This document shows, in pieces, positions 37,329-49,949 of a stretch of DNA of 64,000 nt. Positions within the stretch are counted from its first letter, which is position 1, and each line of letters opens with the position of its first letter. The stretch spans positions 9,663,476-9,727,475 of the forward strand of contig NC_072467.1 of the NCBI RefSeq assembly GCF_027596085.1, in the 5' to 3' direction. A program made the translations under genes and the position numbers. The notes under the pieces were generated by a model. The model ran no database searches. It was not told the origin of the DNA and saw nothing but the letters and a program-made list of their open reading frames with translations. The DNA is from Anoplopoma fimbria. Taxonomy: Eukaryota; Chordata; Actinopteri; Perciformes; Anoplopomatidae.

Positions 37329-40300
37329 CTACTTCCTCCTGTAGCTCATGATACCATATGCCATTAGACCAGCGAGGACCACCAGTGTAGCACCTCCATA
37401 AAGCATCGTTTCGAGCTCTGATTCTGGTTCAGGCTGCAGTGGGGACTCCTCAGCTGGGGGTTCTACAGGGGCCTCCGGGACAACGTGTGCAGCCAGCAGG
37501 GCCTCTGCCTCTGCCACGCTCTCTGGCTCTGGCTCCTCTGGCTGGGGAGGCACTGTGACAGGCTCCGGCTCCTGTTCTGGTTCAGGAGCGGGTTCTGAGG
37601 TGGCATCGGGCTCTGCTGGTGCTGTTGGGGTTTCCTTGTCTAGAGATTGGGGTGCCACCTCAGCAGACACTGGGGCTGTTTCAGCAGCTGGTTCTGGCTC
37701 AGGCTCCGGTTCCACTGCAGGAACAGATAAAGGGGCTGCTGGTTCGGGCTCAAAGGGAGGGGGAGGCAGCTCTGGTTCTAAGGAGACGTGGGAGGGCTCC
37801 GCCGACAAGCTTGCAGGCGTCTCTATTACAACCGGGTCCTCTAGTGAAAGCAGGGAGGCCGGGTCTGCCTCCGCTGACACTGGAACAGGTGGAGTCTGGT
37901 CCCTAAATTCTTCCCTGAGCTCAGCCAGATCACTCTCTGTGCCCAAAACACTCATCATGCTTTCGTCTATTGCTCCGACGTCACCTCCTTCGTCGAGCAG
38001 CTCCGCATCTTCGCGCTCGACGTGGACAATGTCCGAGTTGGAGGAGTTGTTTTCGCTGCGCTCCTCAGCCAGAGCCGCGCCCTCATTGCTGTCCAGGCTC
38101 TTGACGTCTTCGGGGTCCATCACACCGACCTGTGCCCAAGACTCGTGGCCGGCCAGAGACACGGGTAAGCTTTCTGTCTGCCAGGAGCTCTGTTCACTGC
38201 TGATGTCTCCAGAGCAGAGCAGCGAGGAGGGGGGGCTGAGCTGGTCCGGATGCTGGTCCCCTGAGAGGATGTAAATGTCGTTGCTGTCTTCAGCGATGGT
38301 CACACCTCGGTCCTCCTCTGGCTCGAGGCTGAAGATTTCACCCTGTGGTGGACAGACGGAGACAGAGAGTATAAATATTCTGTATAGTTCTTCCTTCCTG
38401 CTGCTGTCAGGCTGCACAACCATCTCTGCTCCCAATAGACCACACATCCCAAAAAACTGACAATATAAAAAGTCTGTGCATCCACTGTGCAATACTTAAA
38501 TGATTCTGTCTGTTTATACAATATTTTAGTTTTTAACTTATTTATTATTCTTTACTGTTTTATTGCGTATTTATAATACTTGTTTTGATCTTGTTTGTTT
38601 TTTTTAACTTATGTCTCTTGTTTGCACTATTCTCTCTGCTGCTGTTATTCTGCAAATTTTCCCACTGTGGGACTAATAAAGGATTATTTTATTTTATCTT
38701 ATATGCAAAAGTGTAAATGTATTATTTTGTAAAAACATTACAAAATAAAATCAATTTATTATCATATATAGTGCAGTAAAATAATATATTACTCCATTAT
38801 CTCTTTGCTAATGGGTCAGGTGCAATTCTCACACTCACAAGGACAGTAATATGAAAAAAAAAGTTTGCTCTTTGGGTGCAACATGATGGAGGATTATTCC
38901 ACCCTGTCTCTAGTATAGATTAGACAATGACGCAAAACAGAGTAAAGAATACATTCAATCATTTTTTTTTAAACTGACACATCCAAAGTGCAGCAGTCTA
39001 CATGCAATGTGACGCTGCACTGCTTTACCCCTAAAAGGTATCCTTGCATCGCCATCTAGTGGTACACAGCTGTTAATCAACAATAGATCTGGAGCCATCT
39101 GCAAGCCTCTCCCATTATGTAACACGCATTTAATATGATCATGTGGGTATGAGTGACCGACACAGAGGTCAGCTTGCTGAAGCAAAATATATGTTTAAGT
39201 AAATCAAACGGTAGAAGCGGCTAAACCAAATACAAATTTGACCTCAGAATAATAAAAAAAGGTCAAACTTCTTTTTGCCAACGCTAGTTTTTCATTGCAG
39301 CATTTCACATAACTGGAAGGAACACAAAAACATTCTAGCATGAGAGAATGACCATGCCAAGCACGTCTTTCCATTTTGCTGAGTGTGCAGTGATGTGATC
39401 CAAAATTCACAGTACGTGGCTCAGAAATAGGCGGGTGTTCACACTGACATGCTCACTGTCTTGAGGGCATACGTGTTAAAAAAAAACTCTGTGTGAATAA
39501 AGAGATTAATAGGCCCCTTTTCACAGCAGCCATTTTCACGTCATTGCAGGGTAAACACACGTATGATTAATTACATTAGTTATGGCTTTGTTCCAATTAG
39601 GTCAGCCAAGGCATTGTGCATGCTGGCTCACTAAACTTACTGTTACACACTACATACAATGTGGCCATCTTTTTTTTTTTTAATCAATTACGCCTGTATT
39701 TAACCTGCTATGACATGTCAGAATGGTTTCTGTGAAAAAGGTCCATAGGAAGTTGTTGTGGATGGCAGTGTGCTACACTTGAATTTTGAATTTTTTCCCT
39801 CTCACTTTGTGCAGCAGCTAAACCTAACACTGCCCACACAACAGTCCTGTGACGCCAGGTTTAAACAGGCCTTCATTTTGGATTAAAATCTCATCCTTTT
39901 AAAATCACAAAAGGGCAGTCCACATCTTATGTCCAAACAATGCAAAATAACTCATTGCACAGAACTCAAAAATGATGACCAAATGTTTTCCTTTAGGTAG
40001 TTGCGATCCTACTTAATGCACACAACAAGCACACAAGCCTAATAGCCACGCTATTTGGGTTGAATGCTAAATAGTAATAAATATGGTACTGTACAAAATT
40101 TCCCAGCAATCTATCCAATATTTTTTGAGATATTTCAGTCAAAAACACAAATTTGTAGCTCATGGTGGTGCAAGAGGAAAAGTCAGGGGATCATCAATTG
40201 TGTCAGCTTAATCCTCTGGGGACCATGCATGTCCATATAACGTTTCTGGGCAATCAATCCAATACCAGCAGAGATATTTCATTCTGAACCAAAGTGGTGG

Positions 40301-41763
40301 GTCGACCGGCGGCAGACCAACCTGTAATCCACGAATCCATATTTTTAGCAAAGACAAAATAGTCACAAAGAGACAAAAAATAAAAATGCTTAAAGTAGGC
40401 TGGGTATATGTTAAACAATTCATCTGGGTCTACAGCTGTACCAAGCTTGATTGGGTTGAAGTGAAATGTTGGATTTGTCCTGATCGGGCTTCTCTGTCGT
40501 GTTTCTTTGCATGTCACAGAGGTGTCTCCGGAGAGGACGAAATTCAAACAGACAGCGGGCACAGAGGCGTTTGCTGTGTCAGTGCAGCAGACATAAAAAG
40601 GTCCTGACAGCAAAGATCAGCTCCCAAAGCAACACAGTCTCTTATAAAACATGATAATATGTTATCATGTTCCTCACAGAGGGCATTGTCTGCCAATTTG
40701 CATCTGATCCACACACACACCATTTCATTTCTTAGGTAGTATACAGTATGTAAACGATTATTGACCTGTGTAAATACGACTGTGAAGGTTATTTTTCCTT
40801 ACAAGGACACTGAGTGGATGCGACGTTGGCTTCATCCAGTGAGGCAGGAAAGAGATTAAATCTCACAGCGTTCCATCATTATCCAACATTCGCTCTCTCC
40901 GTAAGCTGATTTGCATGCGGGAGAGCAAGAGTATTTCACTAAACCTTCGCCCTCACAGAGGAGTGTTGCTGATGGCCCACAGGAACAATAACTGTCAATC
41001 ATTTGCCTGCAATAAGTTTCAAGTTTATGCTGCTACCAAGTCCTCGGTGATCTAAAAATGTAACTGACAAGAAACCCCAAAAATAAAGTTAGACTCGAGT
41101 GCCGCATAAAAAAAAATTAGGTTGTCAAAAAGAGTACCAACTGGGTGTCACAAACCGTAGCACACGCGCACCAAATATAAAGAATTTGTTCAACAACTTT
41201 TCATGCAATTTGGTCGTAGTCGTCATAGTGCGTGAATAATCCCTGACAAATTTGCTATCCAACCAGCTGAAGTCTACAGCTAGATTCATCGTGATGAATA
41301 ATAATACAACTTAACAAAGAAGGATTCATAAACCACAAAAATATATCAATAAACAAAAAAATGTAATCTTTGTCAATATCTTAAAGCATAAATAATGAAA
41401 AATACACACCTGAATCTATCCTTATATTCGCGCTTTCTCTAATGCTCCATGTTGTTGTCCTCCAGCACTGCTGAAGCTAGGAAACGCACTGATCTTTTTA
41501 CGTTTTGTTCTGTTGATAGGCGTGTTCCATAGCTCTCCACCCTCACCCCAAGGCAAACACAAACTTAATAAAACAAGTTCACATTCCAGCAGTAAAGCCG
41601 ATGGCGGAGAGTCTACCAGTCTTTGCTTCATCCTTTCTTTCTCGCTGAGCTGGTAATACTTCACTGTAACACAACATTTCACCGCTCGGATATCAAACAC
41701 TGACTCCGACAGGCATCCCTAACATTGGAGGGCCGAGTAATGAAACCACTGCCCGAAAGAACC

Positions 41764-41805
<42 letters not shown>

Positions 41806-44800
41806 GAAAATATCTCTAAACACTGTTATTTTGGGAGACGAAAACGGCTGCCACATTCTTTTGACAGTTACAAGTACTTGCTACATACTGCTGCTTTGCA
41901 AATCCAAACATTAGATCTAGGATGTAACAAAAGGCATACTTTCCAAATCAACAAAATGTCAAATTCACAAGAATACAAAACAAACAGGGCTTTACAGTTT
42001 TTGAATGATAATTCAAACCGGACTATTTTCACTGGTTCATATGTACTCTTGACATATGTGAGGATTATGTCATCACTGTTCCTAATGGACGAGCACTGCT
42101 AGAGGTCACACAGCAGCTGACTGAGAGGGACTGCGGTACTACTCATCAGCATCTATTTGTACCTTTATTCTCAGGGTGACTCTGGTCAGTTATCATCACC
42201 CAGAATGGAGATGCAAACTGAGGCCAGCGCTCTTTCACATTGAGATACATGCAAAAATCCAATACCTCCCCGAAGGAAGAATTTCATCACCACTAACACT
42301 GGTCATTTTTCTCCATGTTTTATATACTTATGGTAACTAGGATACCTACTATACACTTATAGTTGTGAGTGCCCACATGTACTGAAAACCAATCTCACTA
42401 CATCATCTACAAATTGAAGCGATGCAAACTATTTCACAAATTCTCTTTCTCTGACAGTAGCCTTTGACTCAACAACGGAAAAGCAAATACACTCTTAGCA
42501 TTTATTTATATTCTATAATCATGTTCCGACACACCATCACCTTAGGTTACAGACAGAAGCCAAAACAATTTGAGGACTGAATAAGATCATAGTCGACGGC
42601 CCGCTCCACCTTGGGCGTCTACAGTCGGCTGTGCAGTTTGAAAGTTTGCATCAGTAAATATTGGTTTTTGGCCCGTCGTCATAAACAGTGTTGTAACAGC
42701 AGGGCGACTGACGGATAGACGGGAGAACAGAGAGGATGGATGGGTGCTATGTATAAAACCTGGGCAGGCAGCCAGTGTGCTGCTGCTGTACAAGTTATTT
42801 AGCAAGCTACAAGTGGGCCAGTCCAGCCCCCGGTGATGATGAGGATTAGGAGTTATTTTTGGGGGCTTCCTCAGTCTACTCTGGTCCAGTCTCATGCCAA
42901 TGCAGTGGCACAGTGATGCACATGTTTCCCCCTGGAGCTGGAGAGAGGGTGCTTACATAACATGGAGGAGAACTGCTGCACACTGTGCAGGGTGTAGCGT
43001 GACGTGTCGTGACACGGCCCAGTCTGAAACCCTTAAAATCACCCGGTTATCACCCCCAAAAAATGTCATCGCTACACCATCACCATCGAGGCAGCAGCAA
43101 AAGCAGCAATCGCCAATGTAAAAATGAGGGCCTGTATCATTTTTGGCCTTATTGCCATTTAAGATATGCCGCTTTGACTATCAATTTATTATCATATATA
43201 GTGCAGTAAAATAATATATTACTCCATTATCTCTTTGCTAATGGGTCAGGTGCAATTGTCAGTGCGTCACTTTTAAACCTCGCATGACATCACACTCACA
43301 AGGACAGTAATATGAAATGGCTGTTGTGCACACTCAGCTCTGGTCCGGCAGTTTTCACTGAAGGACGATTGTCTTGATTCCTCATCAGGAAAGACGGAGC
43401 ATCGCACGCGAGCACACAGACTGACAGACAGCCCAGTGACTAAACTTAACTACAACCAAATAATTCTAGTCTCCAGTTTAGAGCTTCTAGTATATCTCTT
43501 TAATTTCAGAATCTCTTTCTCCATGTAGGCCATTTTCTTTTGCTCATCCTCCCCCTCGTCTCCCCCCCTAATCATGTCGGCCTCCTCCTCCTCCTCCTAC
43601 CTGCCCCTGGCTGTGCACTGTCTGAGGGCTGCTGGTTTTGTTCCTGCCAAATGAAGTGTACATCACATTAGGGTCACAACAATCCTTATTGTATTCTGAC
43701 GTAACTAACAATGGCATCATGAGGGGCACCCGAATCTAGCAACTTCACCAAAGTGACCAGCCCGCTAGTAATCTGTGCATTGAAGATTTTCTTTTTTGCG
43801 GCTTTAACAAAATAAATGCGGGGAACGGATTAATAAATAAATTTGATGAATTTGATAAACAAAACATTTTTCTGTTCTCCATCTTCTCTGATCTAATAGT
43901 ACTCCATGTTCCTCATTTACTAGAAATGTTCTATTTTTTGGCTCTTCAAGTTCACATTTCATGAAACGCGATTATTGTGCTACAATTACAAAAAAATATG
44001 TCTGTACAATATGTTTACACGCAATCATTCGACAATGACCAGAACTAGAAATATTTCTTGAGGGGATAGACCTTTTCAGCTGCCAAGAGTTTGTCACTGC
44101 TGCACAGTCACTCTTTCTCACAGTAAACATTCTCGCACGCAAACACATCCAGACCAATGAACTCGCTCGCTAGTTGCTTCAACATCACAAGTAAATCATC
44201 CTACCTCAATGTGAAGTCTTGAAAACCCTGGATCAGTGGAATGAACAATAGGCAGTCCTAGTGTCTATGGGATGGTGCATGGAGTGGATGGAGAAGGAGA
44301 AGTGTGCATGCAGGCAGCTGTCAAACCAATGGAGATTTCACTTTGCTCTCACTGGCTAACCAGGCCCACCCTCTTTCTCTCACCCCTCCCTCCTTCGAAA
44401 TTCCCTCCCCTCCTATCGCCAGTCTCTTCATGCAATCTCTCTCTCCCTCCTCCTTTCCTTCTCTCCATCGCTCCATAGCTGGTCCTGACCCGGCCTATCA
44501 TCGAGTCATCCTCTGTGACATAACGTGGGGCAAGAACGTTGCTTTGTTTGGAAGCCATCGTATTATATTCACGTTACTTTGCATGAAACCTGGCAGAGTA
44601 GCATGACAATGAGGTAATGGCGACTGGTTAACGTGTCTAGTCATGTGACCCTTAAGCAGCATGACCTCGTTCATCAGAAGCCATCTGTGACACAGTGTTT
44701 ACACTTAATGCAACATAGGACAACTAAATGCTCGCCCATATTATCAGTTATAAAAGCGCATTCATTTGAAAATGTACTTAGAAAAGTTGCAGGCATATGA

Positions 44801-47800
44801 TAATATGCATATGAATGCCATGGTGCAATATGATTGATATGATGCTCACACTTTCAATGTTTTGAAAGGCTACCAAATGGTTACCACTCAGAATTGTGCC
44901 CATACGGCGGTCACGACTGACAACGCACACCCTCCGATGCCTCCCAAGGGTGACACTGCTCCATCAGCAGTGTTGCCATTGATGGCACTGTTCGTGCTGC
45001 TGGCACCATTAGCTGTAAGCCGCCGATTTGAGAGCCATGTTGAGTTAAACCCTCAATCATAGATATGCTCTGAATTTCGAATTCCATACCTCTAAATAAG
45101 CATATTATCTTCATCAAATATGCCAATAATTCATTTCCCCCCCCATTGAAACAGCAATATCTAATAAAACACAAATACTATCCAATTTTAAAACATTATA
45201 AAATGTCATCAAAATATGGATATTTAAGTTGTAAATGACTAAAAAGAAGACTGCATGAAGCATTTACTTCCTTCTGGCTGATAGGAGGACAGGGGCAAGT
45301 GGTTTTCTAGGTTTTATATTGCAAAAAAAAGACCAAACAGTGTCAGTAGCATGGTCTCTCTTTGGTATGAAACATCTGTACAGGTAGCTCACTGATGCCC
45401 TCATCTGGCTTTACTTATTAAAGCATGGTGCAGGCATTGTTCATTGAAATATGCACTACAGAAACAATTTTGACTTCCAGGGGACAAAGCATGAATTTTA
45501 AGCGTAAAATAACACATAATGGTTTTCCTACACTGTTTGCTAAAAACTCACCCATCCCCCTTGCTGGATGATGTAGCCAGCTTCGTCCTCCTCTAGGAAG
45601 CGCACCCCCAGTTGTAACAGAGTTGTCAGTGACTGGCCTTCGCTTTGTAAAGCCTGGAGCAGCACCAAAGGTACTAGCACCTGGGAGAGAGGAGTAGACG
45701 TAGAAGTTAACAGATGAGAGGAGAAAAACAAAAGAATAAACAGAAGGGCGGCAGAGTTAATATATGAAATGGCAGATTATATGTTGTACTTTTTTTGCAT
45801 GGCTTTCATAAAACTCATGGCTGACTCACATTGCTCCAGCCTCCCTTTGTGTGTATGGAGAGATCCCGCGTTGTGTCTCTGAATCTCTGGTAGTCCAGAG
45901 GCCTGAAAACACACACAGGCATAATGACTGGTATTAAACATGAGGTTTACATGTCGCTTTTTAGGAATAGTTTAAATGTGCCTTGAATACAAGAATTGTT
46001 CATACTCGGGTATCCCACATTTACTTTTTTTATTTACTTGCCAAGAGCTGCTAAATCAACCTTTTTTTAGTTCCCAAGACTAGACTTGCCTTCTTAACTA
46101 TCTGGGGTTCTGAACTTAAAATGTCAGCAGATTGAAAATGTGTTTTGTCCAGGGCTTCACTGCAATTTCTGTTAAAATCTGCTTTCATAAAGTCAGATCT
46201 ATGTTGGGTTGGTACTCACTAAATTTTCTAAATGATCCCCCTGTGTGCCAGTGAAGCCACGCCTTCCCCCTTGATCATATTCACACACCTGCCATTTATT
46301 TGTGTTATGCTTTGTGCTATATACTGTTAATGTGTGTTGTCTTGTAAAATTAGTACAAAGTGCTTAAAATTAAACACTTTACTACAGTCGGAAATTTGTG
46401 TGCCTTGGTTTCTTTCCTTTTTTTTTTTTTGCCTATGATTGAATATCCATGGAGCACGTCCAAAAAGCTGCTTTTTACTCTCTGGGGTACTTCCCTGAGC
46501 ATGAATGGTCTTTTGCTTTACTGCTTACCCAGTAACACAGTTGGACGTTGCCCAGTACAACCACAATCTTATCTGCTGGCAATAGAGCAACTCCAGGAAC
46601 AGCTGGAGATGCCTTGCTCAGGTGACGTGACCGTGACCCCCCAAACATTGACTTTGTCATTCCTACAAGATTATAACTCTCACGCTGTGGACAAACACAT
46701 TTATCTCTCACTGTATGAATAAATTGTGGAAATAGCATAGTGAGGAAAACTTTAAATCAGTACTGAGTATTCTGTTTCCATGTGAAATATAATCTTAGAT
46801 GAAACATCTGTAAGCAGTCAACAAAAGCAGAGGTCATCTCAGAGCAGTGATGCTGCAAATCTACACCAGTGTTGCCAAGACAACTACAATATGTTGTAAA
46901 AATCAGAGAGTTATAAACTGACCCTGCAAGGAGTGTGTGTACAGCTGCTGCCAGGTGTGTGTCAAGCTCCGCGGACACTCGGTCTCCCATTGCAGCAAGG
47001 CAGTCTTCAATAGAGGTTTCTGGGAAGGTCGGATTAAACACCAGTGATGTGTGCCGGTCAAAGCCTGTTGTGGAAAAAGCTGAAAAAACACAGAACACAG
47101 GAGAGAATGTTATTTCAGACAGGAAGTGCAGTTCATTTTTAGGAATTATTCCCATTGCAATAAAAGAAAACTTCATATATTTAATGCAAATTCACACATG
47201 CCCTGGTGATAACTCCAAAAGTCTGGGTTATTTATGTAACTACAGTTATCTGAGTAGCAAGAATAAGTGTCTCGCACAGCACCATTGACAAACAAAGAAT
47301 GTTGGTTGAAAAGAAGGGATTCTCCCCTAATAAATTGGGTTTAAACCAAACCATCCCCCATTCAAAAAGCTGACCTCTTCCTTACTAGACATGAGCAAGG
47401 AGGGTTGGGGAGTGGCGCTCACTCATGTCATGCTACTCAGTGAACTGTGGTTATGTAAAGAAACCAAAGTTCTCTTTCACTGCATACATTTCAGGTTAAT
47501 ACATTCCTTTACGCAAGGAGGCCGACTGTTTGCATGAACAATGAACGGCGCAAAGAAAAGACAGAGTTTTACAATATTGAGGTTTTTGTGTGTTTTGTGT
47601 GTCATTTATCTATGTTTTATTTTTTTTTTTTTTTTTTTTTTTTAAGAATTGCAGTTCATATATCTCTGCACTAAAATGCCTACACAGAACCATATTTTCG
47701 TTATATCTTTTTTCTCTAATATATTATGGAGACTTGACTCCTCAATGGTTAACTTCAAATAAGAGATTTGAGACCTGAATATTAATCGTGTTTTATAACA

Positions 47801-47830
47801 AAAACAGATGACAGCCGCTGGAACTGGTTA

Positions 47831-47877
<47 letters not shown>

Positions 47878-49949
47878 ACTTACATGCAGCGATTTCATCG
47901 TCCAGCTTTTCATCATGCGCTTTTATCATTGTGCGCCTCTCGCTCTCACTTTGGGAAACTCCTGAGAGAGATAAACACATTGCATATGAAACAACGGCCT
48001 CTCTCTTGCTCTATCACACAAACACAGACAGACAGACTCCTCACAAAGATTCTTCACAAATACTATACAACCACAAACCATTTTGTGCACGTATAAACAC
48101 AAACTTTCCTGGAGGGGAGAAGGCTTAGGCGCTCCTAATACCAACGCCTTCTCATTTAAACTCATTTATCTGCTCCTCCTCAGCATGATGTTGCCGAACT
48201 CAAATGAGATATAGTTTGAAATGGTGCTCTTTCATAAACGTGCATCGAGGGCACCAATGCACAGCTCAAGCTGAAGTTTATTGTTATAAGATTCAGTCTG
48301 CGCTGCTGGGGGCATAATGAACCATAAGAAAAACAAGGCTGCTGGTGAATGAATATGAGCCATCACATTAGTGTGAAGCACATTCAGAATGTAGCCATCA
48401 GTGTGTGAAGACCCAGCATTGGTTAGACTCCTTTCTGTTCACACACACTCAACTCAAAGACATTGGTTATATCCACTATCATGGCATGTGGACTACTTTG
48501 CCACAACCAAAGTGGGGACTATCAGCTAATAGAAAAGAAACATAAGCGACCCTTTTGGTATTATTCCTCATTGAGGAAGTGAGAGGACACAGAGTCAACC
48601 ACTTTCCCATTCTGTCTGTGTGCCTGCAGCTTACACATGAACCCCCTGTTGACCACTGTTGGTTTTTCCTGGGCTTGGTGCTGTTTCAGCATTCAGCCAG
48701 ACAGCTAACCGGCCAACTATTGTGCTTTGGTTCATTGGCGTGAGTTATCCTACATTGATTACACATGACAAGCTGTCAGAAATTGGACCGGGTCAGGCGG
48801 AAAGCCGGGATCAGCCAGTCATCTGCCCTTCTCCGCCCATTCCAAGCATTCACACAACAAAAAAAAAGAAAAGAAAAAAAGGACAGGAAATATAGAGCCC
48901 TCGCCCCTCTTTTTTTTACCATCTCTCACTTCTGTTTTTCTTGCTCATAATGCCTACGCATTTTTTTCAGATCTGTGTTTGTTCTACAGAGGGAATGACA
49001 CGCATGGCCTAAAACAGTCCTCCTGCAAAACTGTAATCAATAAGATTCTTTACACCACTAACACACTGTGGCCATGGCTTCCTTATGATGACAAAGTAAG
49101 TCTCTAACAGTACACAGATGATTAAACAATTACAAATTAGACATGTCTATATGTTTCAAATAGGTCAAACACTGTAAAAAAAAAAAAAAAAACACTTTAC
49201 TCTGTGTTTTTAGTATGCTAGGTGCATAGGGAACAATATGAAAAAACAGCATGCTGCAAGCCTGAGGTCATGGTGCAACATGCTATAAAAGCCTCTCTAA
49301 AGACAGATCAGCCTTCAGCTACTCTGGACACCATATTGAATTGATTGTAGCTGGGCTTAAGGGTAGCTTCACATGAGATCTATTTGTTTACAAGCAGTGG
49401 GTTCTTTATAACGGTCATGATTAAATGGGCACAACAGTGTCTGGGATGCGTTTCTGTGCCAGTGTCAAAGGCTAAACTGAGCAAGAAAACAGGTGGCAAC
49501 CTGCCTGCACACCCTGAATATTTTTTGGAACTGCCATGTGGCCATGTGCACACAACTCTATTTGTGTACTGTGTGAATACTCGAGTGAGGTTTGCCTTAA
49601 GATATGTGTCACACAGGGAACAACGTGAAGAGACAGTAGAGAGCAGTAAAAGACGGGGGCCTTGACAGTACTTCTCTCTGGGACCTATCGACATTTTATT
49701 ACTGCACTTTAATTTCAGATTGAAGCAATACCTTAAGTCAGGTTACACTTAACTACATTAAGAATCAAAAGAACATTTACCCACTAATCTAAAGTCTTTC
49801 TTCTCACCTTCAGAAAAGGTTAGCGCATGTGATCTACTAGCAGGCAACATTGCCAGGTAGTTGAGCACAATGTACTTGGTTTCATAATGGAAACCCTCAG
49901 GCACAGCGGCAGTGATGGAGGCAGAATAGGTGGGGCCTGAGGTGGCCAT
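37329..49949 (-). CDS. bcl2l13: Bcl-2-like protein 13 (Bcl-Rambo)
   Basis: Mitochondrial outer-membrane, tail-anchored Bcl-2-like protein; in mammals a mitophagy receptor (Atg32 counterpart) that binds LC3. Six coding exons: 49808-49949, 47884-47961, 46923-47079, 45830-45902, 45552-45680, 37329-38342; exactly 531 codons, 530 residues (human 485). N-terminal Bcl-2-like part: [66 protein letters not shown]. The big last exon starts [26 protein letters not shown]. It carries SWAQV, which aligns with the LC3-interacting WQQI motif of human, then [12 protein letters not shown] and [14 protein letters not shown], a long Glu/Pro-rich disordered stretch, and the C-terminal membrane anchor [23 protein letters not shown]. 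Met at 49949 is the first ATG in frame. Exon 2 ([25 protein letters not shown]) is short and easy to miss, but phase and the following STTGF junction support it. Confidence 0.94.
38500..38700 (+). mobile_element. 3'-end-like fragment of a non-LTR retroelement
   Basis: In the last intron of bcl2l13. The stretch ending CCCACTGTGGGACTAATAAA (38660-38680), followed by ATTATTTTATTTTATCTTA-type short repeats, resembles the 3' tail of a teleost retroelement family that I recall. It is truncated, with no ORF. From memory; a repeat-library search would decide. Confidence 0.4.
38750..38856 (+). repeat. Dispersed repeat copy A (internally deleted), bcl2l13 intron 5
   Basis: Bases 38750-38827 are identical to 43180-43257, and 38829-38856 are identical to 43290-43317. 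Compared with copy B, 32 internal bases are replaced by a single C. Confidence 0.9.
40085..40320 (+). repeat. Dispersed teleost repeat with internal duplication, bcl2l13 intron 5
   Basis: Contains AGAGGAAAAGTCAGGGGATCA and TCCTCTGGGGACCATG flanked by two diverged versions of the same segment: about 40092-40140 (CAATCTATCCAATATTTTTT, GAGATATTTCAGTC) and about 40222-40285 (CAATCAATCCAATACCAGCA, GAGATATTTCATTC). I recall this as a common percomorph interspersed repeat. No coding capacity. Confidence 0.55.
41768..41803. repeat. Poly-A run in bcl2l13 intron 5
   Basis: About 36 consecutive A. It may mark a retroposed tail or simple slippage; the sequence before it matches no element I know. The remainder of this 7.2 kb intron (38343-45551) shows no further gene. 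Confidence 0.8.
43180..43317 (+). repeat. Dispersed repeat copy B (full length), bcl2l13 intron 5
   Basis: 138 bp unit. Its 78-bp left part and 28-bp right part are identical to copy A at 38750-38856; the 32 bp between (43258-43289) is absent from copy A. Flanks of the two copies differ. Confidence 0.9.
47617..47644. repeat. Poly-T run in bcl2l13 intron 2
   Basis: About 27 T in a row; on the gene strand it is an A-run downstream of exon 2. Low complexity only. Confidence 0.75.
47833..47875. repeat. (TG)n/(CA)n microsatellite next to bcl2l13 exon 2 donor
   Basis: About 21 TG units on plus. On the gene strand it is a (CA)n run starting within about 10 nt of the exon 2 donor (T|GTAAGTG at 47883). 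Confidence 0.9.

Noticed and set aside
37555..38274. Open frame of 239 codons on plus, opposite the last bcl2l13 exon
   Set aside because: Ser/Gly-rich low complexity produced by the complement of the Glu/Pro-rich coding repeats; no splice structure or known domain.
47808..48128. Plus-strand frames across the TG repeat near 47.85 kb
   Set aside because: Microsatellite translation opposite bcl2l13 exon 2.
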